A DNA stretch of 43,937 nucleotides from contig CBFIGX010000012.1 of the NCBI GenBank assembly GCA_965662265.1, positions 1 through 43,937 of the forward strand, given 5' to 3'. This DNA comes from CBFIGX01 sp965662265 (lineage in GTDB: Bacteria > Bacteroidota > Bacteroidia > Flavobacteriales > UBA7430). The notes under the pieces were generated by a model. It had not been told where the DNA came from and did no database searches. It saw only the letters and a program-made list of their open reading frames with translations. Shown here one piece after another: positions 27,180-35,103 of this stretch. Both the position numbers and the translations under genes were made by a program. Positions within the stretch are counted from its first letter, which is position 1. The number at the start of each line of letters is the position of its first letter.

Positions 27180-28469
27180 CAGCACTAATTTTCTGTTGCT
27201 TGAAGATCCGTCTTCATAAATCTTTTTTTCTATGTAAAACCCAAAAGAGTTGGGTTGCAAAATTTCTTGACCTTTTATGTTATAGAAAATTGTTTCTATG
27301 GGTGTTTTCGAATAATATTTTGATTCTGAGATATTAAACTCTGTATTTGAAATGTGAAAAAGATGTGTTAAAGAGCTTGAAAATGTGTCATTAAAATAGA
27401 GTTCTTCACCTTGAGAAGATAGCTGGTAATACCCTTCGCCAAATGAACAACATATACCATCTCCAACATTATCAATTATAGAAAATTCATAACATATCGA
27501 AGTGTCTAGTGCTAAATTGATGTCAACAAGTGTATATGGGCTGAAGTCACTTCCATATCCTTCTATCATTATAATGCCATTTTCATCGGTAAGTTTCCAT
27601 TCTAAATCATTAGGGTAGTTGTCTAGCTGAATTTTTATATTAATTAAATTGCTGTAAGCTACAATTTCATTACTTAAGTTGTGCGTTGAAATGTTATTTG
27701 CTGAATTTACATCGTTATCTACGATAATTTCAAAACCTATTATGTCAGTATCTTCATATTGTTCTATTATGATATCTTGTTGTAATTGTGATGAGGTAGA
27801 AAGTGGTGGTAGAATAAGAGCTAAATCCAATGTGTCATCATATCCCGAGTCGGAAAATACACGAAGTTCTAATTCGGAAATTAATTCAGTACCAGTATTG
27901 GCAATTTCTAGATACGCCTTTGTGTAATCTTGACAGTTAACAACCGTATTACTAATTATAGATACATCAGTAAAATTATTATCATATTTACATTGATTTG
28001 TAGATTGAGCCCAAAATAGATTCGTGTTAGGGTAATTAAAATCGTATTGATCTACAAACGTACTATCAGGACAAATAACAACATAGTAAGGGTACCCTTC
28101 TACTATAGATGCATAAGCTTCAGGTACAGCGTCAAGATTAATAACAGGGTTAGTTATTCCCCATTCTTCGCTGAGTGCATCTACTGATTCAGAACTGTTT
28201 TGATAGGTTTCAATTGAAAGTACTTCAACATTGTCAGTCCCAGCAGGACCATAATTAGAGTAGAAGTCATTCATGTATGGAATACTCTCATGACAAGGTA
28301 AACAATTTTCAATGAAGAAATCTAGAATCACAGTTTTACCAGAATTTAAAATTTGATGTATGTTGTGGGTGTTACCATCCAGATCAGAAAGTATGAGATT
28401 AGGAGCTTGTTGAGCTCGAACACTCTGGATACACAAACTAAAAATAAAAATTTGAAGAGCTAGTTTCAT
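27168..28469 (-). CDS. Secreted thioredoxin-fold protein with C-terminal sorting tail
   Basis: The 433-residue protein starts with a signal peptide (ending SVRA-Q). A redoxin/TlpA-like domain follows (about 22-165) with the pair CLPC at residues 56-59 after VILDFFIEN, so it can probably do thiol-disulfide exchange outside the cytoplasm. The middle (about 170-380) looks like an Ig-like segment and then a region with acidic, Gly-rich text (IIDNVGDGICCSFGEGYYQL) seen in Bacteroidota secreted proteins. The end, FYNIKGQEILQP then GFYIEKKIY and a basic stretch, matches the short T9SS-type tail seen on two other proteins here. A redox domain on T9SS cargo fits an envelope full of Cys-rich proteins, though a link to the repeat proteins is speculative. 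Confidence 0.85.
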   Translation of the reverse strand: MKLALQIFIFSLCIQSVRAQQAPNLILSDLDGNTHNIHQILNSGKTVILDFFIENCLPCHESIPYMNDFYSNYGPAGTDNVEVLSIETYQNSSESVDALSEEWGITNPVINLDAVPEAYASIVEGYPYYVVICPDSTFVDQYDFNYPNTNLFWAQSTNQCKYDNNFTDVSIISNTVVNCQDYTKAYLEIANTGTELISELELRVFSDSGYDDTLDLALILPPLSTSSQLQQDIIIEQYEDTDIIGFEIIVDNDVNSANNISTHNLSNEIVAYSNLINIKIQLDNYPNDLEWKLTDENGIIMIEGYGSDFSPYTLVDINLALDTSICYEFSIIDNVGDGICCSFGEGYYQLSSQGEELYFNDTFSSSLTHLFHISNTEFNISESKYYSKTPIETIFYNIKGQEILQPNSFGFYIEKKIYEDGSSSNRKLVLLGP

Positions 28470-28667
28470 AAATTACAATTACAACTTGTTAATCAAAAAC
28501 TATACCTTGTCAATTAAAAAACTAAATTAAATTATATGAGATATGTTTGTGCTAATAAATCAAGCATAAGTATTGCTATCAATAAGTAATGTTAGACCGC
28601 AATAATTTAATTGGTATGGTATTCGAATATGCAATAAAAATGAAATATTTAGCTTAATATATTTCTT

Positions 28668-28675
28668 TACTTTTG
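28668..28675 (+). promoter_or_regulatory. -7 promoter box of tandem USP gene
   Basis: TACTTTTG, a full TAnnTTTG match. It overlaps the upstream in-frame TTG (28673), which argues that translation starts at the ATG at 28715. No convincing -33 box. Confidence 0.5.
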
Positions 28676-28714
28676 TATTTTAGAGTTATTATTTTGTTAA
28701 ACCAAACACAAAGC

Positions 28715-29596
28715 ATGAATTCAGATACGTACACTATTCTAGTGCCCATAGGATTTTCAAGTCAGTCTATGATTGCATTGGAACAAGCCGAAAGATTAGC
28801 ATCTCTAAATGGTGGAGAAATAACATTATTAAGCGTTATTGAAACATCAGGAGTTCTATTGAGACTCTTTGGAGAAGATGAAGACAACTACAAAAGTGTA
28901 AGAAATCAATTACAAAGCAAACTTGATAAGCTAGCTGCAGAAGTAAATAATCGCTCAGGTGTTAAGGTAAATGCTATGGCTACTAGAGGTAAAGTATATC
29001 AAAAAATAGTAGAAGTAGCTGACCTCATTAATGCCAAGCTCATAGTAATGGGTACAAATGGCTCTCCTACAGAGTTTACTAAGAAGCTTATTGGTTCAAA
29101 TGCTTACAGAGTGGTCACTACTTCACCTTGTCCAGTAATTACTATAAAAGGAACAGATCATTTTAAGGGGTGTCGTAATATTATTCTTCCTTTAGACCTA
29201 GAAAAACAAACCAAAGAAAAGGTGTCTCACGCATTGAATCTCGCCCGATTATGGCGTGCAACAGTTAAAGTTGTATCTGTTTCTACTACTACTGATGAAG
29301 AACTTATCTCTACTCTTCAGTTAAACTTAAATCAGGTATGTAATTTTCTCCAAAAAGGTGGTGTGAAAGCTACTGCAGAATTGATATCTTCAAACGGAAA
29401 TTCACTTGCCGATATTGTTGTTAATTATGGTAAAGAAAATGAAGGTGATCTTATCATGATTATGACGCAACAAGAAACCGAGTTTACTATTCATTTTGTT
29501 GGGTCTTCTGCTAAATCTATTATATACAATAGTGACATACCTGTAATGAGTGTTAGGCCCGTTGTAACAATAGCAGACTCATATGATTTACCATAA
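28715..29596 (+). CDS. Universal stress protein with two tandem Usp domains
   Basis: A cytoplasmic stress protein of 293 residues counted from the ATG at 28715. An in-frame TTG at 28673 would add 14 residues but lies on the promoter box. The first Usp domain (about 4-143) starts YTILVPIGFSSQSMIALEQA. It ends with the nucleotide-binding loop IVMGTNGSPTEF and then GSNAYRVVTTSPCPVI, close to the ATP-binding G-2x-G-9x-G pattern. The second domain (about 152-290) begins CRNIILPLDLEKQTKEKVSH but has lost that loop (MIMTQQETEF), so probably only one half binds ATP. Tandem Usp proteins are common in Bacteroidota and respond to starvation or oxidative stress. cinA follows after 32 bp and may be co-transcribed. 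Confidence 0.9.
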   Translation: MNSDTYTILVPIGFSSQSMIALEQAERLASLNGGEITLLSVIETSGVLLRLFGEDEDNYKSVRNQLQSKLDKLAAEVNNRSGVKVNAMATRGKVYQKIVEVADLINAKLIVMGTNGSPTEFTKKLIGSNAYRVVTTSPCPVITIKGTDHFKGCRNIILPLDLEKQTKEKVSHALNLARLWRATVKVVSVSTTTDEELISTLQLNLNQVCNFLQKGGVKATAELISSNGNSLADIVVNYGKENEGDLIMIMTQQETEFTIHFVGSSAKSIIYNSDIPVMSVRPVVTIADSYDLP

Positions 29597-29628
29597 TAAC
29601 TATCATTAAAATTAGTAAGTTCTCTTAA

Positions 29629-30882
29629 ATGCAAGTTTCTATTATTACTATTGGTGATGAAATTCTTATTGGGCAGATTGTTGATACAAATTCAGCTTGG
29701 ATTGCTTCACGTCTTAATGAGATAGGCTTAGAAATTCATAAAATATATACCATAGCAGATACTCCTGAAGCCATCACAAGAACTCTAGATAGAGCAACTC
29801 AATTAAGTGACATTGTTTTGCTGACCGGAGGGCTTGGTCCTACGAAAGACGATATCACGAAAAAAACATTAGCGCAGTATTTCAATACCAAACTTATAAG
29901 AAACTATAATGTCTTATCACACATAGAAAATTTATTTGCAACAATTGGCCTTAATAGTTTAAACGAATTGAATAAACAACAAGCCGATTTACCTGAAAAA
30001 TGCAGAGTACTCATAAATAAAGTTGGAACTGCATCTGGAATGTGGTTTGAGAAAGACACCAAACATATAATTTCTATGCCAGGGGTTCCTTTTGAGATGA
30101 AATCACTAATGCGTGATTATATACTGCCTGAGTTTAAAACAAAATTTAGCAATCAAGTAATAATTCATAATACTATATTAACGCAAGGGATACCTGAGTC
30201 AATACTTGCCCAACAATTAAGTTTTTGGGAAAAATCATTGCCAAATAGTATTAAGTTGGCTTATTTGCCTTCCATAAATAGAGTGCGTTTGCGGTTAAGT
30301 GCTAGAGGTCAGAATGCATCAGAGTTACAGTTAATTCTTGATGAACAGAAGAAGTTGTTAAGAGATATTATTCCAAAAAATATTTTTGGTGAAGAAAAAG
30401 AAACACTGGAAGAAAGGATTGGAGCTCAACTTAAGTTGAAGAAGGCAACCTTAGCCACTGCAGAAAGTTGTACTGGTGGCTATCTAGCACACCTCATTAC
30501 TGGTGTTCCTGGTAGTTCAGCATATTACAAAGGGTCTATATTAGCCTACGCCAATCAGGTCAAAACAGACTTGTTGGGTGTAGGTAATGAATTACTTGAA
30601 GCAAATGGAGCGGTAAGTAGGCAAGTAGTAGAGGCAATGGCTACAGGAGTAAAAAAACAAATGTTAAGTGATTATGCTTTAGCTACGTCTGGTATTGCAG
30701 GTCCAGGAGGTGGCACAGAGAAAAAGCCTGTAGGTACGATATGGGTTGCAATAGCAAGCCCAAGTGGTTTGTGGTCTAAGAAGTATAGCTTTGGCTCAAA
30801 CAGAATGGCTAATATCAAGAGAACAGCATCTTCACTGCTTATGGAACTCTTATATCAATTGGAGTCAGAGCATAAAAAATAG
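29629..30882 (+). CDS. cinA: CinA-like protein (competence/damage-inducible; NMN deamidase)
   Basis: The 417-residue two-domain protein has an N-terminal molybdopterin-binding-like (COG1058) domain with IITIGDEILIGQIVDTNSAW and LTGGLGPTKDDITKKTLA. The C-terminal CinA domain has TAESCTGGYLAHLITGVPGS, then ATSGIAGPGGGTEKKPVGTI. In studied bacteria the C-terminal part recycles nicotinamide mononucleotide by deamidation, and the N-terminal part acts on ADP-ribose. The competence link gave the gene its name. Length and both domains are complete. It lies just upstream of rpmB, and comEC (DNA uptake) follows that, but rpmB has its own promoter and terminator. Confidence 0.95.
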   Translation: MQVSIITIGDEILIGQIVDTNSAWIASRLNEIGLEIHKIYTIADTPEAITRTLDRATQLSDIVLLTGGLGPTKDDITKKTLAQYFNTKLIRNYNVLSHIENLFATIGLNSLNELNKQQADLPEKCRVLINKVGTASGMWFEKDTKHIISMPGVPFEMKSLMRDYILPEFKTKFSNQVIIHNTILTQGIPESILAQQLSFWEKSLPNSIKLAYLPSINRVRLRLSARGQNASELQLILDEQKKLLRDIIPKNIFGEEKETLEERIGAQLKLKKATLATAESCTGGYLAHLITGVPGSSAYYKGSILAYANQVKTDLLGVGNELLEANGAVSRQVVEAMATGVKKQMLSDYALATSGIAGPGGGTEKKPVGTIWVAIASPSGLWSKKYSFGSNRMANIKRTASSLLMELLYQLESEHKK

Positions 30883-30891
30883 GATTTGTAT

Positions 30892-30921
30892 TTTGTGATG
30901 TCATAAAAAGACTTATTTTTG
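30892..30921 (+). promoter_or_regulatory. Promoter of rpmB
   Basis: TTTG (30892-30895), an 18-bp spacer, then TATTTTTG (30914-30921): a full match to the Bacteroidota pattern, with the same spacer as the tRNA-Thr promoter. The leader would hold a small hairpin, ATTCCA-TTAT-TGGAAT (30923-30938), partly at the RNA start. Confidence 0.75.
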
Positions 30922-30964
30922 CATTCCATTATTGGAATAAGAGAAGAATAAAATCACTATAGAT

Positions 30965-31204
30965 ATGTCTAGAGTTTGCAGTATAACAGGTAAGAGAGCA
31001 ATGGTAGGAAACAATGTTTCTCACTCTCAAAGAAAGACCAAAAGGAAGTTTAGTGTTAACCTTATTAAGAAACGTTTTTTCGTTCCTGAAGAAAACGCTT
31101 GGGTAACACTTAAGTTATCTGCATCTGCTTTAAAAACAATTAACAGAAAAGGAATTACATCTGTGTTAAAAGAAGCTCGTGCTAATGGTATGGAGATAAA
31201 ATAA
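30965..31204 (+). CDS. rpmB: 50S ribosomal protein L28
   Basis: This 79-residue protein is a component of the large ribosomal subunit. It opens MSRVCSITGKRAMVGNNVSH, then SQRKTKRKFSVNL, and has the conserved core WVTLKLSASALKTINRKGI. It is full length for the Bacteroidota form, which keeps the N-terminal Cys and Gly residues. In many relatives L28 is followed by L33 and other small genes; here a terminator comes 20 bp after the stop, so it is expressed alone. Confidence 0.97.
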   Translation: MSRVCSITGKRAMVGNNVSHSQRKTKRKFSVNLIKKRFFVPEENAWVTLKLSASALKTINRKGITSVLKEARANGMEIK

Positions 31205-31224
31205 ATTCCTACAAACTATAACAT

Positions 31225-31256
31225 AAAGTTGCCTTAGAGATAAGGCAACTTTTTTT
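31225..31256 (+). terminator. Terminator after rpmB
   Basis: AGTTGCCTTA (31227-31236) pairs with TAAGGCAACT (31241-31250) around GAGA, followed by a T tract to 31256. A strong 10-bp stem with a stable tetraloop. Confidence 0.93.
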
Positions 31257-31316
31257 ATGCCCATAATTTTGGTAACTTAGAATAATTGAATAATTACATA
31301 ATAATATAATAATGAG

Positions 31317-31940
31317 ATGTTTCCTAGTTACAAATTATTGGCACTATGCGTGCTGTCTATTGCCGGAATAGAATTATTAGATGGTGCATTATTAGCTATA
31401 AGTTTTATTTTATGCATAACAATATGCCTAGTTCTTTACGTTCAAAAAAAATGTTCTTTTAAAGTACTTTTTGAGCATCTAATCCTATACATAGTCATTA
31501 CTTTCATTATACTTCACGCTCAACGTTCAAATGAAAATGCTTTAGAGCCCTATATCAATAAAGATGTAATTGCTTTGGTTCAAATAGAACGTATTTTGAG
31601 TGAGTCTAGTTTATACATGAAATATGAGGCACAACTACTTGATATTTATCTGACGGATTCTTTTCAAAAAAAAGCCACATGTATACTGATGGTTAATAAA
31701 GAACTCTTTGAAAATTTATTCTTACCTGGCGACAGGATTTATGCAAAGATCAATATTTCCGAGCTGTCTAGTCCAAAACATAGCCATCAAATTAATACAT
31801 CTAAGTCATACAACCGTAGAGGTATTTTCACTTTAGCATGGCTTAAAGATTACCAATCCAATGGGGTATCAAATTCACTAATTCATAGACTTTACGCCTT
31901 GAAGTCCATAATAAAAAAAAGCTTTACAATACCAGTATAA
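31317..31940 (+). CDS. comEC: ComEC/Rec2-family protein, N-terminal part (frameshifted gene)
   Basis: This frame encodes the first 207 residues of a ComEC-like DNA-uptake channel: two or three membrane helices (KLLALCVLSIAGIELLDGAL and the next two segments), then a soluble beta-rich region (VIALVQIERI to DRIYAKINIS) as in the usual N-terminal domain. It stops at 31938-31940 after SFTIPV, just where the competence domain should start. A run of eight A (31913-31920) lies 17 bases before the stop. A -1 shift there continues as KLYNTSISPVSKQFISALVL, which is what the family has. One full protein of about 663 residues is the natural reading. The cause may be a sequencing error, true decay, or slippage. 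Confidence 0.8.
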   Translation: MFPSYKLLALCVLSIAGIELLDGALLAISFILCITICLVLYVQKKCSFKVLFEHLILYIVITFIILHAQRSNENALEPYINKDVIALVQIERILSESSLYMKYEAQLLDIYLTDSFQKKATCILMVNKELFENLFLPGDRIYAKINISELSSPKHSHQINTSKSYNRRGIFTLAWLKDYQSNGVSNSLIHRLYALKSIIKKSFTIPV

Positions 31941-31945
31941 GCCCG

Positions 31946-33307
31946 GTGAGTAAACAATTTATTTCAGCCCTTGTGTTGGGAGATAAAAAATCTGTTGACT
32001 CAAAAGTTATAAGCAGCTTTAGATCGCTAGGTCTAGTCCATAGTTTAGCATTAAGCGGCATGCATATTAGTTTGGTTTATGGTATTTGTGTATTTCTGTT
32101 AAATTTTTTCCTAAAAAATAGACCAAAAATTAAAGCCTTTATATTAATAAGTTTGATTCTTTTGTATGCCACTATTACCGGCCTGAGTCCCTCAGTACTT
32201 CGGGCATCACTTATGTTTGTTATATACGCGTTTAGTCTTATTGTGAACCGCCCTACTAAACCATTAAATATTGTGTGTGTGTCTGCTGTAGCTCTACTTA
32301 TGTATAATCCTAATTATTTGTTTAATGTAGGATTTCAACTTTCGTATTTAGCAGTTTTTGGAATTCTATATTTTTATAATCATTTTAAAGAACTAATACA
32401 TAATCAACATGTAATTTTCAGGTTTATTTTTTCATTATGTATTGTGTCTGTAGCAGCTCAATTAAGTACGGCAGGAATCTCCATATATAATTTTAAAGAG
32501 TTTCCTGTATCTTTTTTGTGGGCAAATGTTTTGGTATTACCCTTAATAAGTTTCCTATTGTATTTAGGAGTTTTTTATTTGACATGGATTTTATTGTTAG
32601 ATGAAATGGTTTGGTTAAATAGGTGCGTTGACCAACTATTTCAAATACTAATTGATTGGGTGTCTTTAATTAAAGCCTACGCATTCGATCCTATAGAACT
32701 TACTTTAGATTCAGGGCAAGTCGTGTTGTACTATTGCATTTTAGTAGCGGTTTGTTTCATCTTTATAGAGAAGTCTTTTAAGTTTTTTAAGTGGTTGTAT
32801 GTATTCTTGCTATTTGCCTTTATAAGTGTAATTGTAAAACGAAATATAGTGCTTGACGAGTTGTTAATTGTTGGAGATAAGAAAGGGACTGTAATTTCTT
32901 TATCTTCTAATAGTAAACAAGTAATAATTATAGATGGCTCTATAAATTTAAAATATGCTTTAGGGCATTATACATTAGAAAATAGACTATATACTGTTGA
33001 TACTTTATCGTTTAGGGATAAATATCAAAATAATTTCATGGAACTTAACCACAAAATATTGTCATATGGAAATAGGCGTATACTTGTTTTGTCTGACGAA
33101 TTTGTAGATGTCTCAAAATTAGGTTCATTTGAAATAGTTCTATTAAGAGCGTATAGAACTGATTTGAGCCAATTTTCTTTTGATACACTAATTATTGATT
33201 CCCGCATTTCTTTGCATAAGCGAAGGTCAATTTTGGAATCTGTAGATCAAAGAGAGATAACCATAATAGATTTGTCTAAAAATAGTTATCAAACATCATT
33301 GCAGTAG
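31946..33307 (+). CDS. comEC: ComEC/Rec2-family protein, C-terminal part (competence domain)
   Basis: This frame holds the membrane competence domain that moves single-stranded DNA into the cytoplasm: FISALVLGDKK, then HSLALSGMHISLVYG, then ITGLSPSVLRASLMF and NPNYLFNVGFQLSYLAVFGI, the core family motifs, plus about eight further membrane segments. The last 150 residues (VGDKKGTVISL onward) take the place of the beta-lactamase-like domain of longer ComEC proteins but lack its His motif, as is common in Bacteroidota. The GTG at 31946 is only the first start codon in this frame; the frame is open upstream and joins the N-terminal part through the A8 run. The 3' end overlaps the convergent SpoU-type methyltransferase by 19 bp. 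Confidence 0.85.
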   Translation: MSKQFISALVLGDKKSVDSKVISSFRSLGLVHSLALSGMHISLVYGICVFLLNFFLKNRPKIKAFILISLILLYATITGLSPSVLRASLMFVIYAFSLIVNRPTKPLNIVCVSAVALLMYNPNYLFNVGFQLSYLAVFGILYFYNHFKELIHNQHVIFRFIFSLCIVSVAAQLSTAGISIYNFKEFPVSFLWANVLVLPLISFLLYLGVFYLTWILLLDEMVWLNRCVDQLFQILIDWVSLIKAYAFDPIELTLDSGQVVLYYCILVAVCFIFIEKSFKFFKWLYVFLLFAFISVIVKRNIVLDELLIVGDKKGTVISLSSNSKQVIIIDGSINLKYALGHYTLENRLYTVDTLSFRDKYQNNFMELNHKILSYGNRRILVLSDEFVDVSKLGSFEIVLLRAYRTDLSQFSFDTLIIDSRISLHKRRSILESVDQREITIIDLSKNSYQTSLQ

Positions 33308-33816
33308 TAATTTTGTCTTAACCATTCCCCTAGGACAATTGTAGCGGCATGGCTTACATTCATCGATTTATTATGCCCCATCATAGGGATGTAAATGACC
33401 TCCTCACATATATCTATAGTAGCTTCATCAATACCAACCTTTTCATTGCCTACTACAAAAGCAATTTTGCGCCCTAAGTTTACTTGGTATGTGTTTTTTG
33501 CGTCTTTAGAAGTTTCGATAGCAATACATATATAGTCATCAGGAATATGTGCTTTCCAATTATCAGATGTGCAAAAGTGCCACTCTATGGCATTGTAACT
33601 GGTTTGTGCAATTTTTTTTATGTTACGCTCTTTAAAACTAGGATTATCATCTATAAATATTACTTTTTCGCATGCCATATTATCAGCTATCCGTAAAATT
33701 GCTCCTAAATTATGTGGGGTATTAAGTTTCCAGCATATGATAATTGGGTGCTTCTTTACTTTTTTATCACTGTGTTTACTCTCAAAGAATGTTCTAGATT
33801 TAATATAACTATTCAT
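33289..33816 (-). CDS. SpoU/TrmH-family RNA 2'-O-methyltransferase
   Basis: The 175-residue protein has only the SpoU catalytic fold. Motif 1 is NTPHNLGAILRIADNMA, motif 2 VVGNEKVGID and motif 3 IPMMGHNKSMNVSHAATIVL. The conserved Asn and Glu are present; motif 1 keeps an Arg (ILRIAD). No extra RNA-binding domain is seen. It differs clearly from the longer TrmH-type protein at 17275-17943, so the RNA target is probably different (rRNA or another tRNA site) but cannot be named from sequence. It converges with comEC, overlapping its last 19 bases. Confidence 0.88.
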   Translation of the reverse strand: MNSYIKSRTFFESKHSDKKVKKHPIIICWKLNTPHNLGAILRIADNMACEKVIFIDDNPSFKERNIKKIAQTSYNAIEWHFCTSDNWKAHIPDDYICIAIETSKDAKNTYQVNLGRKIAFVVGNEKVGIDEATIDICEEVIYIPMMGHNKSMNVSHAATIVLGEWLRQNYYCNDV

Positions 33817-34020
33817 GGCAAATTTGGCTTCTAAGTAACAGATAAATGCAATACGTATTACGGTAAATGTAGAATTGATGATTCGTAGGAGGGCTTCTAG
33901 GGCAATAGAATTCTGTGTATCTGCTATTTTTAAATTAACATCTTACTTTTATTTTGAACAATTTAATTAGAATTAAAGGTCTGGATCTATGAAATTCAAT
34001 TTATATAAATGTTTAAGCAT

Positions 34021-34044
34021 AAAAAAACCTCCTATTAGGAGGTT
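34021..34044 (-). terminator. Terminator of cold-shock gene
   Basis: On the minus strand AACCTCCT pairs with AGGAGGTT around a 3-nt loop (arms 34037-34044 and 34026-34033), followed by a T run (34021-34027). It lies 28 bp after the csp stop codon. Confidence 0.9.
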
Positions 34045-34072
34045 CAGAAATAAAATTTATAACACGAAGAGA

Positions 34073-34264
34073 TTAAATTGCTTTAACGTTTACCGCATTT
34101 AAACCTTTTCTTCCTTCTTTAAGTTCAAATTCTACTGAATCGCCTTCAGCTATTTCATCGATTAATCCCGTAACGTGTACGAAGTATTCTGTTTTTGACT
34201 CGTCGTCAACAATGAATCCAAATCCTTTAGACTCGTTGAAGAACTTAACTGTTCCTTTGTTCAT
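34073..34264 (-). CDS. Cold-shock domain protein (CspA family)
   Basis: A 63-residue single-domain nucleic-acid-binding protein. It has both RNA-binding motifs: KGFGFI (RNP1) and YFVHV (RNP2, where FVHV stands for the usual VFVH). The opening MNKGTVKFFNESKGFGFI is the family standard. It would melt RNA structure in the cold or during growth. It is single, with its own promoter box (34294-34301) and strong terminator. It lies beside the RluF-like and helicase genes on the same strand, all RNA-related. Confidence 0.96.
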   Translation of the reverse strand: MNKGTVKFFNESKGFGFIVDDESKTEYFVHVTGLIDEIAEGDSVEFELKEGRKGLNAVNVKAI

Positions 34265-34293
34265 AGTGTTTTGTAATAAAATAAATTAAGTGG

Positions 34294-34301
34294 CAAATCT
34301 A
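34294..34301 (-). promoter_or_regulatory. -7 promoter box of cold-shock gene
   Basis: On the minus strand it reads TAGATTTG, a full TAnnTTTG match; the leader would be about 23 nt, so no long cold-box leader is expected. No TTTG at -33. Confidence 0.5.
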
Positions 34302-34360
34302 TAATTAATTTAATTAATACTATACTTTTTAGTGAAAAAAGTGATGATGGTGACATTTTA

Positions 34361-35101
34361 TTAAAATTTCTCATTAAAAGTTTTTTTAGAATAAGTAATT
34401 AATGACAGTAATTCATTTAACTCTTCTTCTCTTAACTCTCGCCATTTTCCGTATGGTAGATCCAAATTTATGTTCATTATTCGTACTCTTTTTAACTTGT
34501 ATACCTCGTAGTTAAAATAGGCACACATTCGTCTTATTTGCCTGTTTAACCCTTGTGTAAGAGTTATTTTAAAGTTGAAGGAGTCAATTTTTTGAACATT
34601 ACATTTACTCGTTATTGTGTCAAGTATAGGTACTCCTGTGCTCATTTTTTTTATAAATTCTGCTGTTATAGGCTTATTTACTCTAACTAGATAATCTTTT
34701 TCATGATTATTCCTAGCTCTAAGAATTTTGTTAACTATGTCACCATCACTGGTCAGTAGAATAAGTCCTTCACTTGCTTTGTCTAATCTACCTATGGGAA
34801 ATATTCTTTGTGGATAATCAATATAGTCGATAATGTTATCTTTTTCAGCTTTAACGTCTGTTGTGCAAACAATACCTCTAGGCTTATTTAAAGCTATATA
34901 CACGTGCTTTGTTTCTACTTTAGATAAAAGTATGCCGTCAACAAATACTTCGTCATTAACACTAATTTTTGTGCCTTTTAAGGGTGTTGCCCCATTTATT
35001 GTAACTCGTCCTTCTTCAATAAGCTTATCAGCAGCCCTCCGAGAGCAGTATCCAATTTCACTTAAATATTTATTGATTCTTTTTAAATTAGTTTCAGCCA
35101 T
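34361..35101 (-). CDS. rluF: RluF-like 23S rRNA pseudouridine synthase (RsuA family)
   Basis: The 246-residue protein has an N-terminal S4 RNA-binding domain (LKRINKYLSEIGYCSRRAAD, then IEEGRVTINGA) and a catalytic domain with the RsuA-family motif FPIGRLDKASEGLILLTSDG, whose Asp is the catalytic residue. QGLNRQIRRMCAYFNYEV lies near the end. The last motif and the length fit RluF, which acts on 23S U2604 (or tRNA-Tyr position 35), but RluB or RsuA cannot be fully excluded without alignment. It lies 2 bp downstream of the DEAD-box helicase gene, so the pair form an operon probably used in 50S assembly. Confidence 0.9.
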   Translation of the reverse strand: MAETNLKRINKYLSEIGYCSRRAADKLIEEGRVTINGATPLKGTKISVNDEVFVDGILLSKVETKHVYIALNKPRGIVCTTDVKAEKDNIIDYIDYPQRIFPIGRLDKASEGLILLTSDGDIVNKILRARNNHEKDYLVRVNKPITAEFIKKMSTGVPILDTITSKCNVQKIDSFNFKITLTQGLNRQIRRMCAYFNYEVYKLKRVRIMNINLDLPYGKWRELREEELNELLSLITYSKKTFNEKF

Positions 35102-35103
35102 AT

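Noticed and set aside
28673..28714. TTG start adding 14 residues to the tandem USP
   Set aside because: It overlaps a full -7 box, and the Usp fold begins right after the ATG at 28715.
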